Source: Deroplatys truncata
Lineage: Eukaryota; Arthropoda; Insecta; Mantodea; Mantidae
Assembly (NCBI GenBank): GCA_030765065.1
Contig: CM060984.1
Coordinates: 103,335,488-103,399,487, forward strand
Direction: 5' to 3'
Length of the DNA: 64,000 bases
Positions 1 through 12,066 of this stretch are shown here, piece after piece (position 1 is the first letter of the stretch; each line of letters opens with the position of its first letter). Under the pieces are notes generated by a model that ran no database searches, had not been told where the DNA came from, and saw only the letters and a list, made by a program, of their open reading frames with translations. The translations under genes and the position numbers were made by a program.

Positions 1-519
1 AGGCTTGAGAGTGGGCCCGGGCTGTACTAGATGCTTTCGATTTGGAAACGTTAGGGGCCCCGTCCATGCTTGCGTCACCCGGATCTAGTCGCCCTTCGGG
101 TCTCTCCTCTCATCCCTTCCGCAAAAAGGCTGCTGTGGCTTACTTGCGGTGCTTTGCTGTGGTTGCGGGAGCCCTTGTGTTCGTCCGTACCTTTATCCTT
201 ATGATTAGGATTCAACGCGGACGGAGACTTAGCACGTTGTCCCACACACACATATATATATTGTGTACCTATGCCCGGACGGGACAGAGAAGACAGAGAG
301 CACGACAGGCAGAGAACAGTTTCCCTACCATTTAGAGATTTAAACTCCCCGGATGGGCATTGGTGCAGCCGGCTCCCCTTTTCCTCTCTGAGCTTACGCA
401 TCCGCTGAGAGGTCCATAACCCGGAGACCGCCCGCATTCCGGTGGAAGAAGGAATCCTTTTCCCCTGCCATGCATACGCCGAGACCTTTCGCCGACCCTA
501 CAACCCTGAAAGAGGCCAA
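1..519. other. GC-rich segment, no recognised gene
   Basis: This edge segment is clearly richer in G+C and CpG than the rest of the window. An open frame on the minus strand (75-437, 120 codons, Ser/Arg-rich) shows no domain that I recognise. The segment lies on the 3' side of the minus-strand SINE that starts near 727, so it could be unrelated sequence or part of a larger composite element cut by the window edge. A short TA tract sits near 251-260. No function is assigned. Confidence 0.4.
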
Positions 520-727
520 ACGGATGAAAGGTGAAGTGAAATGAGAATTGAGGTGAAATGGAGGGACAGGAAATGTGGGGGACTTATAGATCTTTCCCAG
601 CACTCGCCTAGCGATCGGTCGAAAACCCCGAAAAACCCATATGTCAGGAAGTTCGGCCACGGGAATCGAACCCACGATCTCCCGAATGCGGGCCACAGAC
701 GTTACCACCTGAGCCATCCCTCTCGGT
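520..727 (-). mobile_element. tRNA-derived SINE, family D/E
   Basis: Read on the minus strand, the head has an A-box-like TGGCTCAGGTGGTAAC followed about 45 bases later by a canonical B box, GGGTTCGATTCCCG. These are the two internal RNA polymerase III promoter parts of a tRNA. After the head the body runs through ATGGGTTTTTCGGGGTTTTC and a C/T-rich stretch. The same body, diverged, follows a different tRNA-like head at 2862. The acceptor stem is not paired, so this is a SINE or tRNA pseudogene rather than a working tRNA gene. The 3' limit is uncertain. Confidence 0.7.
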
Positions 728-2405
728 ACCTTTACCCTTATTTTTCACGCTTGACAACATTCATTTGCAGGGTATCGTCAATTGGATATGAACAGTGGGG
801 ACCTTGTACACTAATGCATTGCACACCCAGATGCTTCTTATCTATGCAGAGTTCATAGAAATGCAAGAGAGGTTTGCCGGGTATATCAACAACGTTACCC
901 CAGCAGGCGTTGCCCCACCCACACCAAATTGCAAATATTGCAGTGGCGTTTAAGTGTAACAGGCAACTTATGTCTTAACAGATACCCCTATGAACTTTCG
1001 CGGACACGCCGTATATCAGGGTTTAAACTCTTTCCAGGAGTTCGATATCACATAACCAGGGACGCAAAAAAAAGCATGTAAATTTGGGGCCGCCTTTTTG
1101 AGCACCTTCAGTAGTTGATTAAAATGCGATCTGTTTACTTACAGTTACCATTTAAGTTTATGTTTTTCCTTGTATCCTATCTTTTGTGATCCGTACCGCC
1201 AACGTCCTTCTTCACATTTCAAAAAGAAAGCCTTTCTGGACATGAGTATATTAACAAAATATAATCTGACTTTCCCATCTACCTACCACTGAGCCTTATG
1301 ACATATATGTTAAATTGTATTACAATCATAACATTACAGGCTAATTTGAAATCTGTTCTATGTAAGTCCAATTAGACTGCATTGTGACTTTGTTTTTCCA
1401 GTGGCAACAGTGAAAGTTAATTACTCCGTATTGAAAAGATCGCTTGGCTCACACACTTCCTTTTAACACCTATCCTGCAATTGAAGCATTTCCTTGCGTA
1501 CGTCCCACGCTTAACAGTATCCATAGGCATGAAGATTCCAGGACGGAATCAGCACAATCTAAAATATACTCTGCAATAAAAACATACCGCTGTTGGCTGT
1601 ATAAGGCTTGCAAAAGCAGTTGCACAAGAAGTAAAAACCAAATCGGAAAATGCAGTAGTATATTTTGCTTTAATTACTTTTCCTTTACAGTTTTTATTTA
1701 GAGAACGGCGCCTGAAGCCTTTCACAGTTGGCCGCCACTGCAATTAAAATTTACCTCATTTTATCATCTGCTTAATGATTACAAAGATAATGGCTTACAT
1801 CGCTTCCTAAATAATTAAAAACATAATCTAATGCTTTCTTATACTTATGGGATCATTATATGCAATGGAAATACTTTGTGTTTGCTATGGAAATATTAAT
1901 TCATACTATTTAATTTTGTGTTCATCTTGACATTTTTAATTTCTGTTCTTATCCCTCTGTTAATAGAAGTATTCTGCGTGTTATAAAACTTGGATTAGTC
2001 TAAAGTTTCTGCCTTCATTATAATACAAGATTTAAACAACGTGTTTGAATGTATTACAGCATGGCTTTGGGCAGGGCCATGGAAAGCCTGTGTGTTCTAA
2101 AGCGAGAGTGGAAAGTGAATCAAAAACTTTCTTGGCGGCGCAGATTAAATAATTCTTTGGTTCCCAGCCAAGTGAGGATGGAATTACTTCTGGAGCTCTC
2201 CAGGGCTGTCTTCTTTCGACCTCCGAACTCCACCTCTTGAAGCTTTTGAAAACCTGGAAAGCAATTCCACTCTCACTGGGCTGCGAAATGAAGAATTATT
2301 TCATATCATCATTTGGTGAAAAAGTCCACAAAATAGGGACCACTCTTGACTTTCCACTCCAATGAACCTTCCATTTCCTCACATAATCACATTAGTGGGC
2401 CGCAA
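728..2405. other. AT-rich sequence, nothing recognised
   Basis: No coding region, RNA gene or named repeat was recognised here. The most GC-rich part, 2049-2300, contains a 63-codon open frame with no family signature. Short open frames elsewhere fit chance in AT-rich DNA. Confidence 0.4.
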
Positions 2406-2444
<39 letters not shown>

Positions 2445-2471
2445 CACTAGTAGTAGTAGTAGTAGTAGTAC

Positions 2472-2554
<83 letters not shown>
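2406..2554. repeat. (AGT)n microsatellite, about 149 bp
   Basis: This is a nearly pure AGT trinucleotide tract with two internal AGC/ACT interruptions (near 2444 and 2470). In one frame it reads as poly-serine, which explains an otherwise attractive serine-rich open frame. Nothing around it supports a coding exon. Confidence 0.97.
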
Positions 2555-2861
2555 TCTATTTAGACCTTTAAGGTATTCCAATCTAAGGAACTTATTTCAG
2601 AGTAACAAATGAAATATAATTTGATCCTGATTTTTTGCTCAACTCAATAGGATTTATAAAGCAAATATAATGAAGACTAAACACTGTAAACCTTTAAGTT
2701 TTATTTTTATTTATTTCAACGAAAACTTGCGATAAATTTTCAAAATAGACATCTAAAAATCCTATCATATAAAACACGTTAAACACAAAATATAATGAAG
2801 ACAATTAACAAAGAAAACTGTTTTGAAATAGGATGACAAAAGTAGTTAAATGTTATTCATA

Positions 2862-3110
2862 CCGAGCGAGGAGACGCAGCGATAACTTGTGTGACTCGCA
2901 TCTGGGAGCTCCCGAGTTCGATCTCCGGTAACCGCCCACCCTGAACCATGGGTCTTTTGTGGTTTCCGCAGGGTCGGCAAGCGGATGCTGGAATGATTTC
3001 TTCTCTACCACGATTTCCTTTCCATCATTTCTCTTAAATTTCGTTTCCTTCTCATTTTTCAGGTGCTCTTCTAGGTTTCGTGGAGTATGGCGGTGCCGAA
3101 TAGATGGCGC
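2862..3110 (+). mobile_element. tRNA-derived SINE, family D/E
   Basis: The tRNA-like head has a B box GAGTTCGATCTCC at about 2914. It is followed by a body (ATGGGTCTTTTGTGGTTTCC, then GGTCGGCAAGCGGATGCTGG and a C/T-rich run) that matches the body of the minus-strand SINE at 520-727 with divergence. The A box is degenerate. Sequence 3111-3390 after it is moderately GC-rich and unassigned; it may be an element tail or unrelated. Confidence 0.6.
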
Positions 3111-3390
3111 GGATGCATGCTCAATGTAAACGGTACTCCCCGTGGACACCAGAGGGCTGCTGGATTGGTGGGTGGTTCATCGCCCTCTCTCGGTGACTCC
3201 AGCAGTGGGGTCTGAGAGCTTGGAAATGTTAGCGACTTCCGCGCATCTCTGTGGCTTGTCTGCTTCCTGTGGTTCCTCACTCCGCAGTAGATCTGTGCAG
3301 GTCACAGCACACGTGGTCTCCTCATCCGTTGAATCACTATGCCTACCTATATTACTTGTTTAAGGACCATAGACGTGACAGGTGTTACAA

Positions 3391-3617
3391 AGTTCTTCTT
3401 TATAGGATTATCCTCCTCTCTGTAAGACTTACACCCCCAAGGACTTACAAGCCAATGTCTTGTACCAATAGACTCTCGAGCAGCAAGTAAACTCTAGTTC
3501 ATAGCATATCCAGGTCAGGTGATCAGCACACTGCCTGGTATGACAGTGAAGGAAGAGAAAATGAAATGTAGCGATGAAAGGGAGAATAGAAAAATTCGCG
3601 GATCAAATTATCCAAAC
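3391..3617 (+). repeat. Dispersed repeat F, copy 1
   Basis: A ~225-bp stretch found again in inverse orientation near the right end of the window (62736-62958). Shared blocks include GGATTATCCTC, CCAAGGACTTACAAGCCAAT, GGTGATCAG and GGATCAAATTATCC in the same order. I see no tRNA promoter boxes or open frame. The second copy interrupts an AR repeat, which shows that F is, or is carried by, a mobile sequence. Confidence 0.75.
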
Positions 3618-6600
3618 CATCATTCCCTTAGCGAACGAGGAAAATAAAACATGTGAAACTTAATAGTTGACATTAAATTTTTAAACTGTAGCTTTACTTT
3701 TTTTTTTATTATCACAGGCAGGTAATCTTAAATGGTTAAGAATATTTTAATACATAAGCAATTTTTGTCACAGGGCTGCCTAGTAACTGAAGAAAAACGA
3801 AATAAATTCATAAAATTATGAACTTTGTGGAAGTTAGGACAACATAGATACTCAAATTTTGATAATAGGAAGCCAGGAATAAACTGTTTCACTGGTTTAA
3901 AATTCCACACTTTAAACGATAATTTCTTGCCTTATATAGGGGCAACTATTTAAGGAAATCTCTGATAAAGTTTGCAATTTTTACTGCTTTTAACCTAATA
4001 GGTTTTAAATTTTAAGTACATATTCTCTGATCATTAGCTAGTAAATCTGCAAGACTTCACTCCTATATAAAATTTATTTCTCAGTTATTAATTTTATTAA
4101 TAATAAATTAATTGATCAAGTTTTAAAATTCCACACTGAAAAAGTGAAGAAAATGTTGTTAAAACGTTATATGGAAGTAAAATTATGTAATTTTCGTTTG
4201 TCTAATACCTTCTTTCTAATAAATGAATTAAAGGGTTGGCCAGAACTAAGGTAATCGTTTCTAAATTTGTTTTTTTTTTTTTTGCTCCTACGAGGTCTAA
4301 ACTGTTTAATGAATACTTGGCATGGCTTTAAATGCATTTGCCTAGTGTTTACATTTAAAGAAATGATATTAATAATAACAAATAAGTACTTCATAAACAA
4401 TAACCTTGAACTGAGCATTTGAGACTCGGTTTAGGGAAGTGTGAATTTAAATCCTGTGCACTGACCAATCTAAGTGAGTTTTTGGAGTGCTTTCTGTCCA
4501 TTTTCAGGGAGAGATTAGATTGGATGTTGAAAAACCAAGACTAAGTTTTCATGCAGATATCAGAAATACAACAGATAAAATTAGTGGTATAGAAGGGCGA
4601 CTGCATAACTCAGGCATTCATCAGCAAATTATGCAAGTAGGTGGTATAAAAAGGCGATTACGCAATTAAGAGAGTCTAACATACATATGTATGATAGTCT
4701 GTCATGTGTACCAAAGCAGCTATAGACCTCAGATTTAAAGATAAATTAGATGGCAGAGATAAAATGATCATACAGGTAAGTATTAAGTATTTTATTTCCA
4801 TTTTATTCTTAACGTCTTGTTGTAGTTAACTTTAAGTACTTTTTAACCTTAAAGTTTCAAAGTGTGAATAATATAATGAAAGAATCCCTACCACAAACAA
4901 AATTTTATTATATTTGTTTTCTAATACTATGAGGAAGCTGGTAAACTTTTAAAATAAATAATTTAAAATTGTATAATTTGCGGCATTTTAAACAAAGCAA
5001 AACGTGAAGAAAATAAATAGCAAACACGGTTTTAATTTATAATGAATGTTATACTTTGCAAACGCATGCCAGCTTATTTATAGACCACAGGACTTTAAAA
5101 ACTGAAGATATATACTTAGTTTCGACTCAAAACTAAAAACCGACTTTTATGACTTTTTGACCAATTTCCTCCAAAGTGTTCGTTTTACGGACCGACAGTC
5201 GGCAGATTCTATTTACCTGCTCGAAACGCCACTTCTCACCGCTTAGGCAAGTTCTAAACAAGCATTAGGGGGTCCCTTGGCCCCGCTCTTTAGTGGATAT
5301 ATACCAGGTAAACCCCTCCCCCTTCCCTTTGGGAGGCCATGATTTACAGCTTTGGGTCCGTGGCCGTACAACATTTGCGATGCCTCTCAGCGGATCCCGT
5401 ATCTACATGTCTGTAAACTCTGTCGAGTCCACAGGCCTTCATCGCAATGCAATTAGCAATAGACTAAACGAAGGTCTTGCACCAATGTGCATGCTTGCAA
5501 AACTGTTATACATACCGCCGCACAAACCAGAACACCACCTGCAACAAAAAGAGAAGACATATATTAGTTTATAGATAGAATTAAGAGTCTGTGGGATATT
5601 AGTTGCCAAACTTTTGGTGCATTTTATTCAATCCATATAACTGCGGAAACAACATTTATTAAATAAGACAATTTCTTTTAGAACAATAAATTACTCTTTC
5701 AGGAGTTTCAGCTCAAAAATGGTATTAAAATTTAATTATTTAGCTTAGAAATCTAATTTAAAAAAGAAAGCTGAGAACTGCAGTGTTCTAAACTGTGGGG
5801 CTTACTGCGGAAGCCTACAACTTCCTTCATTTTAACACACTGAGAATACACAAATATTTTTTGAGTAACTCTAAAGCATAATCGGACAACTCAATTACGT
5901 GTGACGTAGCACAATCGTGTGACATAACCGTTTCCGAAACTCATAGGTGCGAAGGTAAGGCTTTGCGTGTTACAACTATGTAGGTAACATCCAGCATAAA
6001 TTCTCCTCCCCTGATAGTAACTTCACCCTTTCCCTTGCCTCACATGCCCTACGCTTCGTGTCCCCTTCACACAGCCGCCAGCAAGAAGACAGTCTCTGAC
6101 TCGCAGAGCATTCAGTTGGCTGAAACTGCTCTAATCTAAAGTACTCAAAAACCCAAGTCTGTAGTCATTGTTCACCATGTAGAGTATATCAGCTGAAACC
6201 ATACTGCCACGTAATAAACAAACATCTCCAATGTCAAAGGCTTCTCAGTATTATGCATCAGATACTTCTTCAGTGGATTTCTTCTGCTCTGTTTTCGTTT
6301 TCTTTCTAGCCATTACTAAATAGCCCTTTGGGAATAATGTATTCAAGAGATTAAATTTGTTCTCCGACTATTCAGTACACATACACGTTTATATTATAAT
6401 ACCTCATAAGTAACCATACGCCACTTTAATTTATTCCTTGATAAATGACTCCTCAGAGAAACGTTGTCAGTTGAGTTATAATGGTGTCAGCATTCAACCG
6501 TAATAGTTACTTCACAGCTACGCATTTTCGCTTAGAATACCTTGTTTTGCCAGAATTCCATCATAATGGTGGAGGAAAATAAACGATCTTACACTAGCAG

Positions 6601-7650
6601 AGATCTCATATGCGACGCCTGTATCTCCATTACGTACAGTTTTGGGTTTGTTTCCTGAAAGTAGGTGTAATCCTGGAGACTTTGGTCTGGGATTGCAATT
6701 CTGTAATCACCAAAAGTATAACTAACAAACCATTTAGTCAATGTTAACAAAGTTGCTTTTATTCTCAATTTTGTTAACTTTTCTCGTAAGTGGTTAAGAA
6801 ATTTGGGAAAAAATACTAAAACAAATAAATTATTTTTTAAAACTTTTTATTAAGTTCTATTCTTTAGGAATATTTTTCTTGTAATTTTTGTTATTCCAGT
6901 GAAACTAAATGAGTTACGTGATGATTTAAATATTCCCTATCGGGAATGGAGGTGTTAGTGCATTTGAAAGTTTCCTGATATTTCTCACATTATCTTCCAA
7001 TTTTCTAGAAATGTTTTTGCAAGGCTTTGTGTGTATTGGTTTATGAGGTTCTAAATTATGCTCTTTTAAATATAATTTTAAATTATTTCATGAAAAATAC
7101 ATAAGCACAATGTCGGGAATCTTTTTAATAAATTTTATATAATTTCAAATATATTTTTCTCGCTTGTAATACTCGCATTTGCCCCTTACGACAAATTTTT
7201 ACTGTCACAGTGAGATTTTGGCAATAATATCCTCAGTAAATGCTAACTAAAACTTGGTCTGCATGGTCATGGAATTCAATATGCATGTATTTTTGGCATA
7301 AATTTAAATTGATAAAAAATTAGTTTTTAACATTTCCTTACAATTAAGAAACCTGTTTTCTAGCTCAATATTGAATACAAATCTCAAATAGTGTTTAAAA
7401 ATTACAAAAACTGCATCATAAGGAGAATTGTTTTTGAAAGCATTTTTACTTAAAACGCCTAGTTATTCAGAAAAATGTGTGCGTCAGACTTCGCAACAAC
7501 ACCTATTTATAAGACTAAATGTGGTAGAAACTTAAGATTTTTAAAACTTCGTAGATCGCTTCCCATACATATTTCGATTATTCCGTTTAAAAATAAGATT
7601 TAAGTGAGTATTTTAGGATAACAGTTTTTGTTAGCAAAGCTTAAAATAAA
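3618..7650. other. AT-rich gene-free stretch
   Basis: About 4 kb without any recognisable gene or repeat family. Slightly GC-richer islands occur at about 5160-5560 and 5990-6130. The region around 4487-4669 has a short open frame preceded by a pyrimidine-rich CAG, and contains two similar units (GGTATAGAAGGGCGACTGCA and GGTATAAAAAGGCGATTACG). None of this is enough to call a gene. Confidence 0.4.
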
Positions 7651-8517
7651 AAATCTGATGTTACATTCACATTATTTTCTCTACTCTCTAGCGCTTATTA
7701 GTGGATACACAAATTATTCTTACGAAAGTTTAGTTTCCTATCTTATTCATTTTAATCGAGATAAAACTTTCCGCAAATAGCTACATTACACATTTCGTTG
7801 TAGCTACAAAGCGAACAGCGATAGTAAAATGTTTAAGAACAGGACGCTATACGCGGGCCTTAAAATTCCATACTGTTTCCATGCAATCGCAAGAAACAAC
7901 TGAACGTTGTATGGACTTTTAAGAGAATGATCAAGAAATGAACAATTTGAACCTTTGATAACGGATATCTCAGAAATGGCTTATGGCACGAAAAACTTTG
8001 AAACAAATTGTGTGTTTTAGAGAGATCTACATTTTTTTTGTGAGCACGTTTTCGTCTATTGCTTAAGGTTTATCAATTACATAAGATTATACAAAATTTA
8101 TTCCAAATGAAATGGACTTTGCAAGCTATTACCAGAAAATTTAAAATAAAAATTTTCTTTGTAATATAAATATCTTTAATATATAGCATTTTAATCACAA
8201 TCGTTAGAGCCATTTTATAGAAAAACAAATATCTCTAAAAATCTTCCACGTAAAGGGTAGTCTGAAGTGGGGGGATTTTTTGAAAATCATCGTGTTGCAA
8301 TTTTGGTAGACAAAGCAGGTAACTTAAATATCAAATTTCGTATTTATCCAACTTTTTAGTTCTGAGATAGGCTGTTCGCACACACAGACCTTAAAAATGA
8401 AATTTTTCGAAAATTCAGGGAGTCTCAAAACATGTATTTCGTGAAATCTTGGTAGCGAATTTTTGGGCGGAATGCAAACCTTCGCTACCTACTATTTATG
8501 TGGTAAAGAAAGTAAAA
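7651..8517 (+). mobile_element. AR-family element, full-length, diverged
   Basis: Begins AAATCTGATGTTACATTCAC and ends in a degraded terminal palindrome plus GGTAAAGAAAGTAAAA. Between the ends lie the blocks typical of the family: AATATCTC-like boxes, a CAGACC tract where younger copies carry CA repeats, TCAAAACATGTATTTC and TTTTTGGGCGGAATGCAA. It is about 867 bp, in the full-length range. No transposase is encoded, so it is a non-autonomous element, possibly Helentron-derived (HINE/DINE-1-like) or a MITE. Its divergence from younger copies suggests an old insertion. Confidence 0.85.
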
Positions 8518-8896
8518 CTGGAAGAGCCCAAATTTGTGAGCTGAAATTTTAGCTTTCTGTCAGTTTAAACCATACAGGTATCTTTTCCAGCTTACAGTAT
8601 CCTTCGTGAATTTTCACCTTGAGTTTGCGAGAAATCCCTTCATTGCCTACAGTGTTGTGTCGGATTTCTTCAAAGTGTTCTTGTATGGTACCAATAATAT
8701 GGTTCAGCTTACAATATACAATACTGACTTATTTCTATGCTACATGCATTATCATATTTTGTTTTAACAGTATTTTGATTAATCATTGCTGCTAAAGACA
8801 GTGTGTAGCCTTGGACTAGATCTGTTCTATAAAATGAATCTGAATGAACATTTTCATTAACTGTTAGTGCTAAATGCGGAATACTGAAAACAGGTT

Positions 8897-9415
8897 GTTA
8901 CTTTCTCCTCCACCCAGAAACTCAATGTCAAATTTTCACTGGAGATACATGTTTTGAGCTCCCTGAATCCAAAACAAAAAAAACGTATGAAAAAAGTCAG
9001 TGTGTGTGTTTGTGAACAGCTTAAATCAAAAACAAAATGTTGAACGAATGCTAAGCTTGGTATTTAGGTTCAGCATTTTCTATGGAACATTTTCAAAATT
9101 GATGCATTTACATTACAAATAAAATGTGTATCTTGAATTTTCTACGAACAGCCTGTGAATTCCGCTTCATATAAAATAAATTTTGCTTACTTTTGTATAG
9201 ACAAAAACACACTACACAAAAAATGCAGAACCTTTTAAACCACAACTTCAATTTATTGTTTTGTGGCATCAGCCATTTTTCAGATATCCCTTATTATTGG
9301 TTTGAATTTTTCTTTACTTTGTCAGTTTTTTAAAGCGCTGTAGCTGTTCAGTTGTTTCTCGCCATGTCATGGAAACAGTTGGAATTTTAAGAAGGCCAGC
9401 ATATTGTGGCGTATT
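8897..9415 (-). mobile_element. AR-family element, truncated
   Basis: Minus-strand copy starting with TTACTTTCTCC, then TTTTCACTGGAGATACATGT, TGTGTGTTTGTGAACAGC and CTTGGTATTTAGGTTCAG. It stops after the block GGAATTTTAAGAAGGCCAGC, so about 350 bp of the TCTGATG end is absent. About 380 bp of unassigned sequence separates it from the opposite-facing copy on its left. Confidence 0.85.
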
Positions 9416-9967
9416 AATAATTTGTGAGGATTCATTGACATTATCAGACATTTTGTTGTTCTACATTGTTATTACCAGTCATATTGTTGTTTTTCTTTTA
9501 TGTTGACTGGGGTGACGTCACTCCTGGCTGGGGGTTTTTGCTAGCTACGAGTGGTGGGAATATAGCATTTGTTTTGCTGAGTATTCCGAGAGAAGCGGAT
9601 CGCGCGTGCAAGCCGGCTTTTGGATCGGTGGACATCTCCCCTTACTTTTCATATTTAATATTTTAGGAACCCCAAACGGTCATTGAATAAATCTAGGAAG
9701 GTGTAAGTAGATTTGTGTTATGGATTTTCTACAGTGAAGAACCCACGCCTTCCTCTTAAACTCCACACCACGTCTCGGTCCTCCGCAGCCAAGTGAGTAG
9801 GTATACGTCCCCTCAATGTACATGCTGGGTACTAGAAATTAATTTAATTTTTCATGTGAACCTTTAGGTCTCTACCTAGCATGTTACAATATGGCACCCC
9901 GCCTTTAATCATCTCACTATCGATTTGGCTTGCTCTGTTCCCCTAGTGCCTACAACAAAATGTGTGA
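9416..9967. other. Unassigned stretch with CRE palindrome
   Basis: GC content rises here. The palindrome TGACGTCA, the consensus cAMP-response element core, is at about 9513-9520. A segment at about 9735-9792 is bounded by an acceptor-like TTTTCTACAG and a donor-like CAAGTGAGT and is open in one frame for 19 codons. Such short open segments are common by chance, so no exon is called. Confidence 0.2.
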
Positions 9968-10258
9968 CTGGCGTCGTAGTTCAGACGGTTAAGAGCACCT
10001 GCTTGCTGTTGGAGTGGTCCGAGGTTCGATTTCCGGCTGGAGGTTGGCAATTTTTCTCCAGCCAAGATTATGTCCTAACTCCCCAGAGTCTGGAAGTATA
10101 AATGTATGTGTGTGTGGTCTAATAAATAAAGCCCAAAGTTTACCAGAAATTCAACGGCAAGCAAATACGAGTTAACACCATTGCCTATAGGCAATGTTCC
10201 AGAGGAAAGGCCGCCGATAAGACATTGTATTTAAGGTGGGGTATAAGTGGGACTTAAA
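9968..10258 (+). mobile_element. tRNA-derived SINE, family B
   Basis: The head has the A-box-like TAGTTCAGACGGTTAAGAGC and B box GAGGTTCGATTTCC. The body that defines family B follows: TTTTTCTCCAGCCAAGATTA, CAGAGTCTGGAAGTATAAAT, a short TGTGTGTG tract, CCCAAAGTTTACCAGAAAT, GCCTATAGGCAA and AAGGCCGCCGATAAGAC. The tail ends in A-rich sequence. No convincing target-site duplication was found. Confidence 0.85.
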
Positions 10259-10274
10259 AAAAAGGAAACGAATT

Positions 10275-10418
10275 GTGAAGTAAAACTATTTCTGCAAAGA
10301 TATATCTCAATTTACATGAAGTAGGTAGAAAAATAGGCTTTGGTAAAAGTAGTTTCTAGAAGATGTGAAATAGACGATTGTGGGTGGAGAAAGTTATGTA
10401 AATGCAACATCTTTTTAT
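10275..10418 (-). mobile_element. AR-family terminal fragment
   Basis: Only the TCTGATG-end ~140 bp of the family is present, on the minus strand: CTATTTCTGCAAAGATAT, AAATAGGCTTTGGTAAAAGT and GGAGAAAGTTATGTAAATGC then ATCTTTTT. It directly follows the SINE at 9968-10258. Confidence 0.75.
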
Positions 10419-10765
10419 CTGCAGGTATTTCAGCCATGGTAAAAGAGCCATGGTAAAAGAGAGAGACTAAATATCTACCACAATATGCAGATGGAGTTGG
10501 TAGTCCCCAAAGGTAGTTTGCAGTCGGATGTTGGGTATGTAGCAAAGAGACGCCCACAGCACGCAGCTACCAGTGGCCGCATGGATGCGCATTTTAATAG
10601 TGTATGCATCTGGCTTGCCCTGGTTGTCGCAGCAGTTTATTTAGAACTCTGTACTCTCTGAACCTCGGACAACTTGGTCACTAGAAATTACTAGCTGTAA
10701 AAGCTTATGGCTATTTTTAAACAAACTACTACTTTAGAAAGTTAAATGAAACTTGAAAAGAAAAT

Positions 10766-11540
10766 AAATCTAACATATTTCATTCACATGAATTTCTCGA
10801 CTCAATCTTCTACTATTTGTACAAAAGTTTATTCTTCTATCCACTTCTTGTTAATCGAGACAAACTTTCATTACACGTTTACACATTTCCTTTTATGTAC
10901 AAGAAAGTTACAGAAGGCTAAGGTGACTTTTAAAAAATAGCGCGCAGTTCCATGCCCCTTGCATACCACGAGAAAAAGCGAATAGAGACTTACTACTTGA
11001 AAAAAGTATTAGCGTGTAAAAATTTAAACCAGTAACAAAGAATATCTCGGATATGCTCAACACCACAAAAGCTTTATTTGACATTAATTCTGTGCTTTGA
11101 CGAGATCTCCATTTTTCTGTGTATTGTTTGTTCAGAGTCTCTGAATCATTGGAAGGGGGAGATAAAGGCATTGCGAGGCCCGTGCGGCAGCTATCACAAA
11201 GATCCGCCACACGTAGCCGACCTGGGTACGGCCAACCGACTATCTTTCTTCCACTATCCACTGTCTCAAAAGATTCTGAACAAAGAATAGTAAGATTTTG
11301 TTCTACGCCTTACGGTTTTACCATATGCAGACAAGTTATTCGGAATGAAGAGAACTTCACAGGCATTCTCAGAAAATTCAGGACATTCATTTTATTTTTA
11401 GTACAAATTTCTTAAACGTATGGTAGTTTAATAAAAAATGACAGAGATAATTTTGATCAAGTCAGAAATAACGAATATTTTCCATGCAAAGGGTAGTTTG
11501 TGGTGAGGGAATTTTCTTGTAAATCTTCATCTTGACGCAG
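10766..11540 (+). mobile_element. AR-family element interrupted by a MITE
   Basis: Old plus-strand copy. It starts near AAATCTAACATATTTCATTC and ends within the block TTTTCTTGTAAATCTTCATC, so the palindrome end is missing. It is interrupted at 11124-11287 by a separate TIR-bearing insertion flanked by TA. Removing that insert restores the family sequence across the junction. Confidence 0.8.
11124..11287. mobile_element. 164-bp MITE with TA target duplication
   Basis: The left end TTGTTTGTTCAGAGTCT and right end AGATTCTGAACAAAGAA are inverted repeats (17 bp, 2 mismatches). Both sides carry TA (11122-11123 and 11288-11289), the target duplication of Tc1/mariner-type transposases. The interior (about 56% GC) encodes nothing. 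The empty site can be read from other AR copies (TGTGTAGTA), which supports the boundaries directly. Confidence 0.85.
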
Positions 11541-11932
11541 TATTTTATATCACATCACTGTGAATGCCAGAGTGACTGTAATCTAAATTTGCATCATTGT
11601 ATGACAATAATTTGAGATGTTTGTTAATTATAAGCATTGTTAGGAAATAAGTTTACACGGCCTCACTGAAACTGACAATAGCAGTGGGTAACAATGAGCG
11701 AGGGGGTGAGTTGTTTATCAATTATAAGAGACAAGCAAATGACGTCAGATTAGCGCTCTTTTCTTTAGAAATGGAGGAAATGTTTTTCCTAGAGCATATG
11801 TGTTCGTAATTTTGATTGGATATAAAAATAGACGCTAATGTTGGCACGTTTTATTAATCAATAGCAGCTCGATTATAATCTTTAGGCATATCGGGGTGAG
11901 GGAGTATAAATTATGAAGCCAGAGACGGGTAA

Positions 11933-12066
11933 CGCGCAGTTCAACAGAATCATTCACGGGTTACACGTCGCGCAGTTTAAGAGAATCATTCGCGGGTTAC
12001 ACGTCGCACAGTTCAACAGAATCATTCACAAAGTACACGTTATGCAATTCTACAGAATCTCTCGCG
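11933..12066 (+). repeat. 36-bp minisatellite, three full units plus a partial
   Basis: Units begin at 11933, 11969 and 12005 with the pattern CGCGCAGTTCAACAGAATCA followed by TTCACGGGTTACACGT; a partial, more diverged unit runs from 12041. Because 36 is a multiple of three, the open frame 11913-12122 repeats a 12-residue unit AQFNRIIHGLHV. The frame is short and has no flanking gene evidence, so it is treated as non-coding. Confidence 0.9.

Noticed and set aside
2362-2571. Poly-serine frame
   Set aside because: It is a translation of the (AGT)n microsatellite.
4487-4669. Short frame preceded by TTTTCAG as an internal exon
   Set aside because: Only one splice-like signal, no conserved motif, and it contains small internal repeats.
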